56,579 bases of DNA from Opitutaceae bacterium. Its GTDB lineage: Bacteria > Verrucomicrobiota > Verrucomicrobiia > Opitutales > Opitutaceae. Of the stretch, positions 17,535 through 25,809 are shown piece after piece. Position 1 is the first letter of the stretch; every line of letters starts with the position of its first letter. The position numbers and the translations under genes are program-made. Where the stretch lies: contig SYGN01000336.1 in NCBI GenBank assembly GCA_005799525.1, forward strand, positions 1 through 56,579. The letters run 5' to 3'. The notes beneath the pieces are model-generated. The model was not told where the DNA came from, did no database searches, and saw only the letters and a list, made by a program, of their open reading frames with translations.

Positions 17535-18683
17535 ATGCGTATCAAGTCCGTCCAAGCCATTCCCGTCCGACTGCCCCGCGACATTGCGCGTTCGCGCGGT
17601 ACCGCGGGTTCGCCGACCGCGCTCTGCGGCGAAGGCGCCTACCGTTGGTCGACCGCCTACCCGGTCCTCTATTCGGAGAACTTCGAGACTGCGCTCGTGC
17701 GCGTGGAATTGGAGAACGGCCTCATCGGTTGGGGCGAAGCGCAGGCGCCGCTGGCGCCGGAGGTCGCGTGCAGCATCGTCACCCACCTGCTGCGTCCGGC
17801 GCTCGAGCGCGAGGAGTTCGACGGCACCACGGAGCGGATCGCGGCGCTGTGGGACCGCATGTATGCCACCATGCGCGTGCGCGGCCAGAACGGCGGCTTC
17901 ATGCTCGATGCGATGAGCGGCGTGGACCTCGCGCTCTGGGATCTCGCCGGCAAGATCGCCGGGAAACCCGTCTGCGCGCTGCTGAGCGCCGCGCCGAAGC
18001 TCCGCATCCCGGTCTACCTCAGCGGCACCTCCGGCCACGGTCCCGCGGAGCGCGCCGCCTTTGCCGCGCGCTATGCCGACGAGGGCATCTCGATCGTGAA
18101 GCTCTACTACGAGAGCGAGTGGCAGGACCTGCTCGCCGTCGCGGATCGGCTGCCGGCCGGGATGCGCTTCGCCGTCGACGGGCTCTGGCACCTGCCGCCC
18201 GATCGCGCCGTCGCCATGGGCCAGGATCTCGATGCGCGCCACGCGCGCTGGCTGGAGTGCCCGCTCTACCCCGAGGACGTCGAGGCCCACGCCGCCCTCG
18301 CCGCCGCGATCCGCACGCCGCTCGCGCTCGGCGAAAGTTACCGCAGCCTGCGCGAGCTGCAGCCGTTCTTGCCCAGCGTCGGCGTGCTCCAGCCGGATCT
18401 CGGTCGCTGCGGCATCACGGGTTCGCTGCGCATCGCCGCCGCCTTCCCCGGGGAAATCGTCCCGCACCTCAGCATCGCGATGGGCCCGCAGATCGCCGCC
18501 GCGCTGCATTTCGCGGCGGCCGCGGTGAACTGCTCGCTCTGCGAATTCAACCCCCACGTGTTCGACTCCGCGAACGCCTTCCTGCAAACCCCGCTCACCC
18601 GAAAAGGGGCCGAGTATCACGTTTCCCAGGCGCCCGGCCTCGGCATCGAGTGGAACGCGCGCTTCGACGAAAACTTCGCATGA
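17535..18683 (+). CDS. Enolase-superfamily sugar-acid dehydratase (mandelate racemase/galactonate dehydratase type)
   Basis: The 382-residue product has the N-terminal capping domain (MRIKSVQAIPVRLP, TALVRVELENGLIGWGEAQAP) and the barrel. Metal-ligand positions are visible as FAVDGLW (Asp), WLECPLYPED (Glu) and PLALGESYRS (Glu), with QPDLGRCGIT and a histidine in IVPHLS as candidate catalytic elements. VKLYYE stands where many members have K-x-K, so only the first lysine is plain. Neighbouring 2-keto-3-deoxygalactonate kinase and KDPGal aldolase make D-galactonate dehydration the leading hypothesis, but other aldonates are possible. The stop overlaps the kinase start by four bases. Confidence 0.85.
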   Translation: MRIKSVQAIPVRLPRDIARSRGTAGSPTALCGEGAYRWSTAYPVLYSENFETALVRVELENGLIGWGEAQAPLAPEVACSIVTHLLRPALEREEFDGTTERIAALWDRMYATMRVRGQNGGFMLDAMSGVDLALWDLAGKIAGKPVCALLSAAPKLRIPVYLSGTSGHGPAERAAFAARYADEGISIVKLYYESEWQDLLAVADRLPAGMRFAVDGLWHLPPDRAVAMGQDLDARHARWLECPLYPEDVEAHAALAAAIRTPLALGESYRSLRELQPFLPSVGVLQPDLGRCGITGSLRIAAAFPGEIVPHLSIAMGPQIAAALHFAAAAVNCSLCEFNPHVFDSANAFLQTPLTRKGAEYHVSQAPGLGIEWNARFDENFA

Positions 18684-19684
18684 AGACACCGGCCTCCGCA
18701 ACCCCTCGGCGATTCCTGAGCTGCGACTGGGGCACCTCGGCGTTTCGCCTGCGGCTCGTCGAGGGCGCATCCCGTCGGGTCCTCGCCGCGAGCCGCGGTG
18801 AGCAGGGCATCGCGGCCACCTTCGCCGCGTGGCAGGCCGCCGGCGGGAAAACCGAGAATCGTTGGAGCTATTTTTCGCGCATCCTTGCGCAGCATCTCGC
18901 CTCGATCGCCGATGCAAACGGTGCCGTGCTCGCGGGCCTCCCGCTGGTGATTTCCGGCATGGCCTCGTCATCGCTGGGCATACGCGAGCTTCCCTACGCC
19001 GTGCTGCCGCTGGCGGTCGACGGCTCGGGACTGTCCATGGAACACGTCGCTGCCCGCGAGGATTTTCCTCATCCGATCGTCATCATCTCTGGCGTGCGCA
19101 GCCACGACGACGTCATGCGCGGCGAAGAAACCCAACTCATCGGCGCGTGCGCTCTCGCCGCGGCCCAACTCGCCGCGCCAGAGGGCATCCGCGTGTTTGT
19201 TTTCCCCGGCACGCACTCGAAACACGTGTACGTGCGCGGCGCCCACGCGGTCGCCTTTCGGACCTACATGACGGGTGAATTTTTCGAGCTGCTGTCGGCG
19301 AAGAGCGTCCTCGCCAACTCCGTGACGCCCGGCGCCGATCTCAGCACGCCGGAAAATCTCGCCGGTTTCGCCACGGGCATCCGGGCCGGTGCGACAGGCA
19401 ACGTGCTCAACGCCGCCTTCCACGTGCGCACGCGCGCGCTCCTCGCAAACGCCGCGGCGACGGAGAACTTCCACTACCTGAGCGGCGTGCTGATCGGCGC
19501 GGAGTTGCGGGAACTCGCCGCGGCGGACGCGACCCTCACGCTCGTCGGCGCCGGCCCGCTGCTCTCCGCCTACCAGCACGCCTTCCGCGCGCTGGACGTG
19601 CGCGCATCGCTCGCGACGCTCGACGCCGACGACTGCTTGATCGCCGGGCAACTCACGGTTGCCACTCGGCTCGGACTGCTTTGA
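18680..19684 (+). CDS. dgoK: 2-dehydro-3-deoxygalactonokinase
   Basis: The start is ATG at 18680 (MKTPASATPRRFLSCDWGTS), overlapping the dehydratase stop; 334 residues. The family signatures are present: SCDWGTSAFRLRLVEG (phosphate-binding loop), ISGMASSSLGIRELPY, GVRSHDDVMRGEETQLIGA and FPGTHSKHVYV. The enzyme phosphorylates 2-keto-3-deoxygalactonate to the 6-phosphate with ATP, the second step of the De Ley-Doudoroff route. It lies between the dehydratase and the aldolase of the same route, four bases before the latter. Confidence 0.92.
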   Translation: MKTPASATPRRFLSCDWGTSAFRLRLVEGASRRVLAASRGEQGIAATFAAWQAAGGKTENRWSYFSRILAQHLASIADANGAVLAGLPLVISGMASSSLGIRELPYAVLPLAVDGSGLSMEHVAAREDFPHPIVIISGVRSHDDVMRGEETQLIGACALAAAQLAAPEGIRVFVFPGTHSKHVYVRGAHAVAFRTYMTGEFFELLSAKSVLANSVTPGADLSTPENLAGFATGIRAGATGNVLNAAFHVRTRALLANAAATENFHYLSGVLIGAELRELAAADATLTLVGAGPLLSAYQHAFRALDVRASLATLDADDCLIAGQLTVATRLGLL

Positions 19685-19688
19685 TACC

Positions 19689-20444
19689 ATGACCTTGAAA
19701 CCCATGTTTCCGGATCCGCTCGCGGAGCGCCTGGCCCGCTCGGGCGTCGCGGCCGTCGTGACCGTGGAAAATCCCGACGACGCGGCACCGATCGCCCGCG
19801 CGCTGCTCGACGGCGGTGTCGGTGCGATCGAGCTCACGTTCCGCACCGCCCGTGCCGCTGAGGTGATCCGGCGCATCCGCGCCGAGGTGCCGGAGATTCT
19901 CGCCGGCGCCGGGACCCTGTTGAATCGCGCGCACGTGGAGGCGGCGATGGCGGCCGGCGCCGGGTTCGGCGTGGCTCCGGGCTGCAATCCCACGACGATC
20001 GCGGCCGCGCGCGAGTGCGGACTGCCTTTCGCCCCGGGCGTCATGACGCCGACCGACATGGAGATCGCGCTCGAACACGGCTGCCGCGTCCTGAAATATT
20101 TCCCCGCGTCCCATCTCGCGGGGCCGTCCGCGCTCGAGACGATGGCCGCGCCCTTCGCGCACCTCGGCGTGCGCTTCCTTCCGCTCGGCGGCATCACCCT
20201 CGCGTCGCTGCCGCCGTGGCTCGCCTCGCCTTCGGTCCTTTGCGTGGGCGGATCCTGGCTGGCCCCGCGCGAGGTCGTCCAACGCCAAGACTGGGCCACC
20301 CTCCGGCGCAACGCCGAGCTCGCCGCTCAGCTCGTCCGCGCCCGGCCATTGGCCGACAGCGCGTCAGAGTTAGGTGAACGGGTTCACCCCGGGGGCTATT
20401 GCCCGCAAATCCGCGCCCGTTCCCTATCACCCGATCGCGCCTGA
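19689..20444 (+). CDS. 2-dehydro-3-deoxy-6-phosphogalactonate (KDPG/KDPGal) aldolase
   Basis: From ATG 19689 the product (251 residues) has the class I aldolase features of KDPG/KDPGal aldolases: VVTVENPDDAAPIARAL, GAIELTFRT with the catalytic glutamate, GAGTLLN, FAPGVMTPTDM and the Schiff-base lysine in VLKYFPAS, then PLGGIT. It would split the 6-phosphate into pyruvate and glyceraldehyde 3-phosphate. Family members are usually 205-215 residues; here about 35-40 extra residues (after RPLADSASELG) run through a palindromic operator and look non-homologous, as if the original stop was lost by a small indel. Catalysis need not be affected. Confidence 0.9.
   Translation: MTLKPMFPDPLAERLARSGVAAVVTVENPDDAAPIARALLDGGVGAIELTFRTARAAEVIRRIRAEVPEILAGAGTLLNRAHVEAAMAAGAGFGVAPGCNPTTIAAARECGLPFAPGVMTPTDMEIALEHGCRVLKYFPASHLAGPSALETMAAPFAHLGVRFLPLGGITLASLPPWLASPSVLCVGGSWLAPREVVQRQDWATLRRNAELAAQLVRARPLADSASELGERVHPGGYCPQIRARSLSPDRA
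20374..20387. promoter_or_regulatory. Putative LacI-type operator GTGAAC-GG-GTTCAC
   Basis: This is a perfect 6-2-6 palindrome, 8-2-8 if the flanking G and C are counted as 7-base arms. Its arms are identical to those at 12316-12329. It is located 90-100 bases upstream of the TonB receptor start at 20476, inside the extended 3' end of the aldolase gene. It could mark an internal promoter controlled by the LacI protein at 11211-12314. Confidence 0.55.
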
Positions 20445-20475
20445 TCAGCCCCTCAGTCCTTCACCCCCGCCTCCC

Positions 20476-22683
20476 ATGAACCCGCCCCTGCGTTTCATTT
20501 CCGCCGCCGCCTTGCTCGCGCCGCTCGCGCTCGCCGCCCAGTCCGCCCCCGCGGGCAAACCCGCGGCCGACGACACCATCCTCCTGCCTGCGTTCACCAT
20601 CCAGTCGGATACCGAATCCGGCTACGCGGCCACCAACTCCCTGAGTGCCACGAAAATTTCCACCGAGTTGAAGAATTTGCCCGTGTCGATCGACATCATC
20701 ACCGAACGGCTCTTCAAGGACTACGGTCTCACCGAGGTCTACGACATCATCGGGATGTCGTCGGGCGTGCAGAGCTCGCAGCGCGCCGCCACCGGAAATC
20801 TCGAGAGTTACACCATCCGCGGCTTCACCACGTTTTTCAGCGCGCGCAACGGCAGCACCAACTTTCACAGCTACGACTCCGCCAACGTCGCGCGCGTCGA
20901 GGTCGTCAACGGCCCCGCGTCCGTCCTCTACGGCCAGCTCGATCCCAGCGGCGTCGCCAACACCGTCACCAAGCAGCCGTCCGCCAAACGCGCCTCCAAT
21001 CTGCGCCTCGAACTCGGCTCGTGGGCTTACTACCGTGCCGAGATCGGCACGACCGGGCCGCTCAATCAGTCCGGCACGCTCACCTATCGCGTCGACGCCT
21101 CGTGGCTCGACCGCGACGGCTACCGCGATTTCGAACAGCAGCAAAAGCGGTTTGTGGCGCCCGTCGTCCGCTGGGCGCCGCGCAAGGGCACCGCGCTCAC
21201 GCTCGACGCCGAGTGGGTCGACATGGATCTCACCGGCACCTCGAACTGGCCGCGCTACAACAACCGCCTCGTCACGCCCTTCAACGTGAAGTTCGCCGAC
21301 ATGATTCCGCGCACGTTCAACGCCCAGGGCCCGGGCCTCGGCACGCACACCGGCAAACGGATCTATTCGGCGACGCTCGAGCACGCGTTCACCGATCGCA
21401 TCGTGCTGCGCAACGTCGCGGGCGTCGCCTCGGTCCGGCGCAACGGCTGGGAGGCCGGCGCCGCCGCGATCGCCCTCGCCGCCAGCACACCCGCCGGCCA
21501 GTTACCGTTCTCGCGCAGCTTGAGCGGCAACTACGCCAACGGCCAGACGTTTGCCAACACCCTCAACCTCGCGGCGCGCTTCGATTTCTCGCGCCGCCAC
21601 TACACCCGCGTCGTCGCCGGCTGGGAATACGTCTCCGCGCGCAGTGACAACGATAGTCGCGTCTCCGGCCTCCTCGCGGGCGCCGGCGTGGCGACGCCCG
21701 CGAACTGGGATCTCGGCAATCCCGCCACCTGGGATCGCACCGTCCCGCCGCTCGCCGCCGCGCGCGTCTCCGCCTACGCCGGAGGAAGATTCTGGGAGGA
21801 CAAGTTCTACCTCGTCGATGCGCTCGCGCTGTTCGACGAGCGGCTGATGTTCCTCGGCGGCCTCAACTACTCCAAGATCAAGAACGTCTCGCTCAACCAC
21901 CTCGCCAGAACCCGCGTCCGCATCGAGCGCGATCGCACCACCCCGCAGGCCGGCGCGGTCTTCCGCGTGACGAAGGCGCTCGGCGTCTACGTCAACTACT
22001 CCGAGTCGTTCCGCCAGATCACCACGCTCCGCACCAACGCCGACCGCTCGCTCACGCCGTTCGACCCGCTGATCGCCGAGGGCCTCGACTACGGCGTGAA
22101 ATTCGATTTCGGCGACGGCCGCTACAGCGGGCAGGCCACCGTCTTCGACACGAAGAACCTCAACGGCCGCCAGGCCTTCACCGCCACCGATGCCATCGGG
22201 GCCTACACCTACGAGACGCAGGTCGGCGAAAACCGCGCCAAGGGATTCGAGCTCCGTCTCGCTGCCAACGTCACGAAAAACCTCCAGCTCATCGGCGGCT
22301 ACACGCAGACGCACTCCTTCATTTCCAAGAACCCCGCCAACCCCGTGATCGTCGGCCGCGCGCAGATTCGCTCGCCCACGCACGTCTGGACGGTGACGAC
22401 GTCGTATCGGTTCTCCGAAGGCTGGCTCAAGGGTGTCTCCACCGGCGCCAACATCAGCTATCGCGGCCAGGCGAAAGCCTTCGAGACAAACGACGCCTTT
22501 CCCTACCTGCTCGACCCGCGCGTCGTCGTGAACGCCCGCGCCGGCTACACCGCCAAGACGTTCGGCCGTCCCGTGAACTACAACCTCACCGTCTCGAATC
22601 TCCTCGACGAAAAATACTACCCCAGCTCGGTCTCGATCGGTGATCCTACCTCGTATCGCCTGAGCGCGGAGTATCGGTTCTAG
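20476..22683 (+). CDS. TonB-dependent receptor (siderophore/oligosaccharide class)
   Basis: ATG at 20476 (MNPPLRFISAAALLAPLALAAQ) gives a signal peptide and 735 residues in all; the longer open frame upstream overlaps the aldolase. The plug follows with LPAFTIQSDTESGYAATNSLSATK, ELKNLPVSIDIITERLFKDYG, YTIRGF and VEVVNGPASVLYGQLDPSG. This is the FhuA/FecA-like plug pattern, different from the receptors at 12450 and 36881. The barrel ends with NLTVSNLLDEKYYPSS and a terminal phenylalanine (AEYRF), as required for BAM insertion. It stops with TAG. Thirteen bases separate it from the SGNH gene, so they probably share a transcript. Confidence 0.93.
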   Translation: MNPPLRFISAAALLAPLALAAQSAPAGKPAADDTILLPAFTIQSDTESGYAATNSLSATKISTELKNLPVSIDIITERLFKDYGLTEVYDIIGMSSGVQSSQRAATGNLESYTIRGFTTFFSARNGSTNFHSYDSANVARVEVVNGPASVLYGQLDPSGVANTVTKQPSAKRASNLRLELGSWAYYRAEIGTTGPLNQSGTLTYRVDASWLDRDGYRDFEQQQKRFVAPVVRWAPRKGTALTLDAEWVDMDLTGTSNWPRYNNRLVTPFNVKFADMIPRTFNAQGPGLGTHTGKRIYSATLEHAFTDRIVLRNVAGVASVRRNGWEAGAAAIALAASTPAGQLPFSRSLSGNYANGQTFANTLNLAARFDFSRRHYTRVVAGWEYVSARSDNDSRVSGLLAGAGVATPANWDLGNPATWDRTVPPLAAARVSAYAGGRFWEDKFYLVDALALFDERLMFLGGLNYSKIKNVSLNHLARTRVRIERDRTTPQAGAVFRVTKALGVYVNYSESFRQITTLRTNADRSLTPFDPLIAEGLDYGVKFDFGDGRYSGQATVFDTKNLNGRQAFTATDAIGAYTYETQVGENRAKGFELRLAANVTKNLQLIGGYTQTHSFISKNPANPVIVGRAQIRSPTHVWTVTTSYRFSEGWLKGVSTGANISYRGQAKAFETNDAFPYLLDPRVVVNARAGYTAKTFGRPVNYNLTVSNLLDEKYYPSSVSIGDPTSYRLSAEYRF

Positions 22684-22695
22684 CCCCGCCCGCTC

Positions 22696-24138
22696 ATGCG
22701 CCCGACGACCACCGCACTCCTTGCCGCCCTGCTGCTGGCGCCGCTTACCGCGCTGCGCCCGGCAGACACGCCCGCCAAGGCCACCGTGCCGGCTGAGTTC
22801 GCTCCGATCACCGACGACCCCGCGCTGCCCCGCGTCCTGCTGATCGGCGATTCCGTTTCCATCGGCTACACGCTGGCCGTGCGCCGCGAGCTCGGCGGCA
22901 CGGCCAACGTCCATCGGCCGCCCGCCAATTGCGGCTCCACGAAGATCGGCTTGCGCGATCTTGATCTTTGGCTGGGCGGGACGCGCTGGGACGCGATCCA
23001 TTTCAATTTCGGCCTGCACGACCTCGGCTATCGCTGGCCCGACGACACGAACCGGAACGCACAGGGAATCTACGCGACCGTGTCAAACGGCGGGCGCCAG
23101 AACGTCGCGCCCGCGGACTACGAACGAAACCTCCGCGCACTCGTCGCCCGCCTGCAACGCACCGGAGCGAAGCTGATCTTCGCGACCACCACGCCCGTCT
23201 CGGCCGACCTTAATTCCTACGTCAAGGGCGCCGAGCTGCCCTACAACACCGCCGCGCGCCGCGTGATGCAATCGGAGCGCGTCGCCATCGATGACCTCTG
23301 GGCTTTCGCCGCGCCGCAAATCGATCAACTGCAGATTCCCGGCAATCCCCACTTCACCACGAAAGGCTCCGCCACCCTCGCGCAGCAGGTGGCGCGGAGC
23401 ATCCGGGCCGCCCTCGCAACTCCGGCGCCGGCCCAGGCGGCGCCCGAGGATGCCGCGTGGCTGCGCGACCGAGGCACATTGATCTTCCACGACGCCTTCG
23501 AGCGCGAGGAGGACGGCAATCTCGCGAAGGCCATCGGCAACGGCTGGAACAGCGCCACCGCCGACCGCGTGCCGCAGATCAAGATGGCCGATCTCGATGG
23601 CGGCATCCTCAAGATCGCCAGCGCGTCCAAGGAAGCCGGCCACTCCGCGCACATCCACCATGAGGCCGGTTTCAGCGACGGCGGCGCCGTGGTACGATTC
23701 AAGTTCCCCGGCCTGAACAAGGGCGAATCCCTGCAACTCGGCTTCGTCGATCGCGAGACGAAGGGCATTCATGCCGGACATTTGTGCTACGCCGTCCTCG
23801 GTCCGGGCGGCCTCATGCTCTGGGACTGGAAAACGGGCGTGGGAGACCTCGAGATCCGCCAGCGTCGGCAACCTTACCTCGACCGCAAGGAGCCGCTGCC
23901 CGCCGATCTCGATGCGTTGCTCAAGACGAAGCAGGTCACCGTGCCCTGGAAAGCGGACACCGAGTGGCACGAACTTGTCCTCGTGACCGAAGGCGACGAG
24001 ATGCGCCTGAGCCTCGACGGCCAGCTCCTCGCCCGCCATCGCTCCGCGGGCTTCGCCCACCCGATGAAACGCTGGTTCAGCTTCCTCGTGCCGAGCACCG
24101 TGTGGATCGACGACGTGAAAATTTGGAAGGTGAATTGA
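22696..24138 (+). CDS. Secreted SGNH/GDSL esterase with C-terminal beta-sandwich domain
   Basis: The product is 480 residues. A signal peptide (LLAALLLAPLTALRPADT) precedes an SGNH domain with the nucleophile motif VLLIGDSVSIGYT, the block III asparagine in FNFGLHDLG, and the catalytic histidine in IPGNPHFTTKG. From about residue 250 a second module starts (LIFHDAFEREEDGNLAKAIGNGW...), which resembles a DUF1080/LamG-like sandwich (WHELVLVTEGDEMRLSLDGQ, FLVPSTVWIDDVKIWKV). Domains of this sort commonly bind or process sugars. Next to a GH28 pectinase, deacetylation of pectin or xylan is a reasonable guess. Only 11 bases separate it from the next gene. Confidence 0.88.
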   Translation: MRPTTTALLAALLLAPLTALRPADTPAKATVPAEFAPITDDPALPRVLLIGDSVSIGYTLAVRRELGGTANVHRPPANCGSTKIGLRDLDLWLGGTRWDAIHFNFGLHDLGYRWPDDTNRNAQGIYATVSNGGRQNVAPADYERNLRALVARLQRTGAKLIFATTTPVSADLNSYVKGAELPYNTAARRVMQSERVAIDDLWAFAAPQIDQLQIPGNPHFTTKGSATLAQQVARSIRAALATPAPAQAAPEDAAWLRDRGTLIFHDAFEREEDGNLAKAIGNGWNSATADRVPQIKMADLDGGILKIASASKEAGHSAHIHHEAGFSDGGAVVRFKFPGLNKGESLQLGFVDRETKGIHAGHLCYAVLGPGGLMLWDWKTGVGDLEIRQRRQPYLDRKEPLPADLDALLKTKQVTVPWKADTEWHELVLVTEGDEMRLSLDGQLLARHRSAGFAHPMKRWFSFLVPSTVWIDDVKIWKVN

Positions 24139-24149
24139 TAGCCGACGCC

Positions 24150-25805
24150 GTGAAACCCACCCTCGCCCTCCTCGCCGCCCTGTTGCTCGCATCGCTGGCT
24201 GCACTGCGAGCGGCTCAACCACGGGCCTTCGACATCACGGCCTTTGGCGCCGTGAGCGACGGCACGACGATCAACACCTCCGCGATCCAGCAAGCCATCG
24301 ACGCCTGCCATGCGGCAGGTGGGGGCACAGTCCTGGTGCCCAGCGGGGTGTTTGTGTCCGGTTCGCTGCAACTCAAGAGCCGAGTCACGTTGAAAGTAGG
24401 GAAGGATGCCATCCTGCGCGGAAGTCCGCGCATCGCCGATTACGCGGTAGAGACGGCGGAGCTGCATTGGAGCGCCTATTGGAAATTTGCCGCCAGCCAG
24501 TGGAGGCAGTGCCTGATCTACGCCGAGAATGCGGAGGAGATCGGCATCGAGGGACCCGGGACGATTGACGGCCAAGGCGGCACCGAGCGCAAAGTGTTCC
24601 CGAACGCGAATGACCCCCGCCGACCGATGCTCGTGCGGTTCGTCGGTTGCCGGAAGGTGACAGTTCGCGAGGTGAAGCTGCTCGATCCCGCGGCGTTCAC
24701 GACGTTCTTCGTGCGCAGTGAGGATATCCATATTGAGGGGGTCACGATCCGCAGTCGAAAGTCACCAAATGGCGACGGGCTTGATTTCGACGGCTGCAAA
24801 CGGGTCCGCATCAAGGACTGCGACATCGACGCCGGCGACGATGGCATTGCCCCAAAGGTTTTTCACCCCGACTGGCCGAACGAAGATTTCGAGATCAGCG
24901 GCTGCCGCATCACCTCACGCTGGCACGCCATCCGCGTCGGCACGGAGTCAATCGCGCCCATCCGTCGGCTGAGCGTGCGCGACTGCGTCTTCAGGCAGTG
25001 TCAGGGAGGCATCAAGATCGAGGCCAACGAGGGCGCTCAGTTTGAGGACCTGTCGTTCTCCGGGATCGAAATGAAGCAAGTCTGCCAGCCATTCATGGTG
25101 CTGGCTTCCCGATTTGCCTTCAGCGCCCATGGCCAATCAGTGCGCCCCCCGGTGGGACGCATCCGCAACGTGCGGTTCACCGACATTCGGGTGGTCGTGG
25201 ATGCGGGAGGCGACGTCGGCTACAAGGGCAAGAGTGGATCGGAGGATCCGTTCGAGCGGCTTTGCTCGGCGGTCGTTTCGCGCCCAGGGTCGCACATCGA
25301 GAACGTGTCGTTCACGAACATCGACCTCATATTCCCCGGTGGCGGGACGGCCGAGCACGCCGCTCGGCTCGACGTGGGCGAGCTGCTGGAGTCATCCAAC
25401 TACATCAAATGGGCCACGCCCTTCGACGGCGAATTGCCTGCCTCGGCACTCTATCTGCGGCATGTCAAAGGCGTGCGTCTCACAAATGTGCGGTTCACCT
25501 TGGCAAAGCCAGATGCCCGCGCCTTCATCGCCGGAGATGATGTCGACGGCCTAACGCTCCAAGGCGTCGTCGCCCGCGCTCCCGCGCCGGTGCCCGGCCT
25601 CGCCAAACTCGCCGACGCCAAAGACGTAGTTGAAAAGGATTGCCGCGTAGACTGCGGCGCGACCGTGCCTGTGTTGGTCGCACCGACGGCAGATGAACTG
25701 CGCCGCCTCGCCGAGTTGCGCACGCGGTCCGCTGCACTTGACCGCGAAATCCAACAGAAGGCCGACCAAGCTGATGCCGCCGCAAAGAAGGCGGCATCCA
25801 ATTAG
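24150..25805 (+). CDS. GH28-family glycoside hydrolase (polygalacturonase-like)
   Basis: I chose GTG at 24150, giving a signal peptide (VKPTLALLAALLLASLAALRA) and 551 residues. The mature protein opens FDITAFGAVSDGTTINTSAIQQAIDAC, the GH28 N-terminus. Right-handed beta-helix repeats contain the catalytic aspartates in SPNGDGLDFD and DIDAGDDGIAPK. The usual G-H-G motif appears as SRWHAIRVGTES and the R-I-K motif as GGIKIE, so the third and fourth motifs are atypical and substrate preference may differ from plain polygalacturonan. The last 50 residues are helical (ELRRLAELRTRSAALDREIQ). It should release galacturonate-type sugars outside the cytoplasm for the nearby catabolic genes. Confidence 0.87.
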   Translation: MKPTLALLAALLLASLAALRAAQPRAFDITAFGAVSDGTTINTSAIQQAIDACHAAGGGTVLVPSGVFVSGSLQLKSRVTLKVGKDAILRGSPRIADYAVETAELHWSAYWKFAASQWRQCLIYAENAEEIGIEGPGTIDGQGGTERKVFPNANDPRRPMLVRFVGCRKVTVREVKLLDPAAFTTFFVRSEDIHIEGVTIRSRKSPNGDGLDFDGCKRVRIKDCDIDAGDDGIAPKVFHPDWPNEDFEISGCRITSRWHAIRVGTESIAPIRRLSVRDCVFRQCQGGIKIEANEGAQFEDLSFSGIEMKQVCQPFMVLASRFAFSAHGQSVRPPVGRIRNVRFTDIRVVVDAGGDVGYKGKSGSEDPFERLCSAVVSRPGSHIENVSFTNIDLIFPGGGTAEHAARLDVGELLESSNYIKWATPFDGELPASALYLRHVKGVRLTNVRFTLAKPDARAFIAGDDVDGLTLQGVVARAPAPVPGLAKLADAKDVVEKDCRVDCGATVPVLVAPTADELRRLAELRTRSAALDREIQQKADQADAAAKKAASN

Positions 25806-25809
25806 TAAA

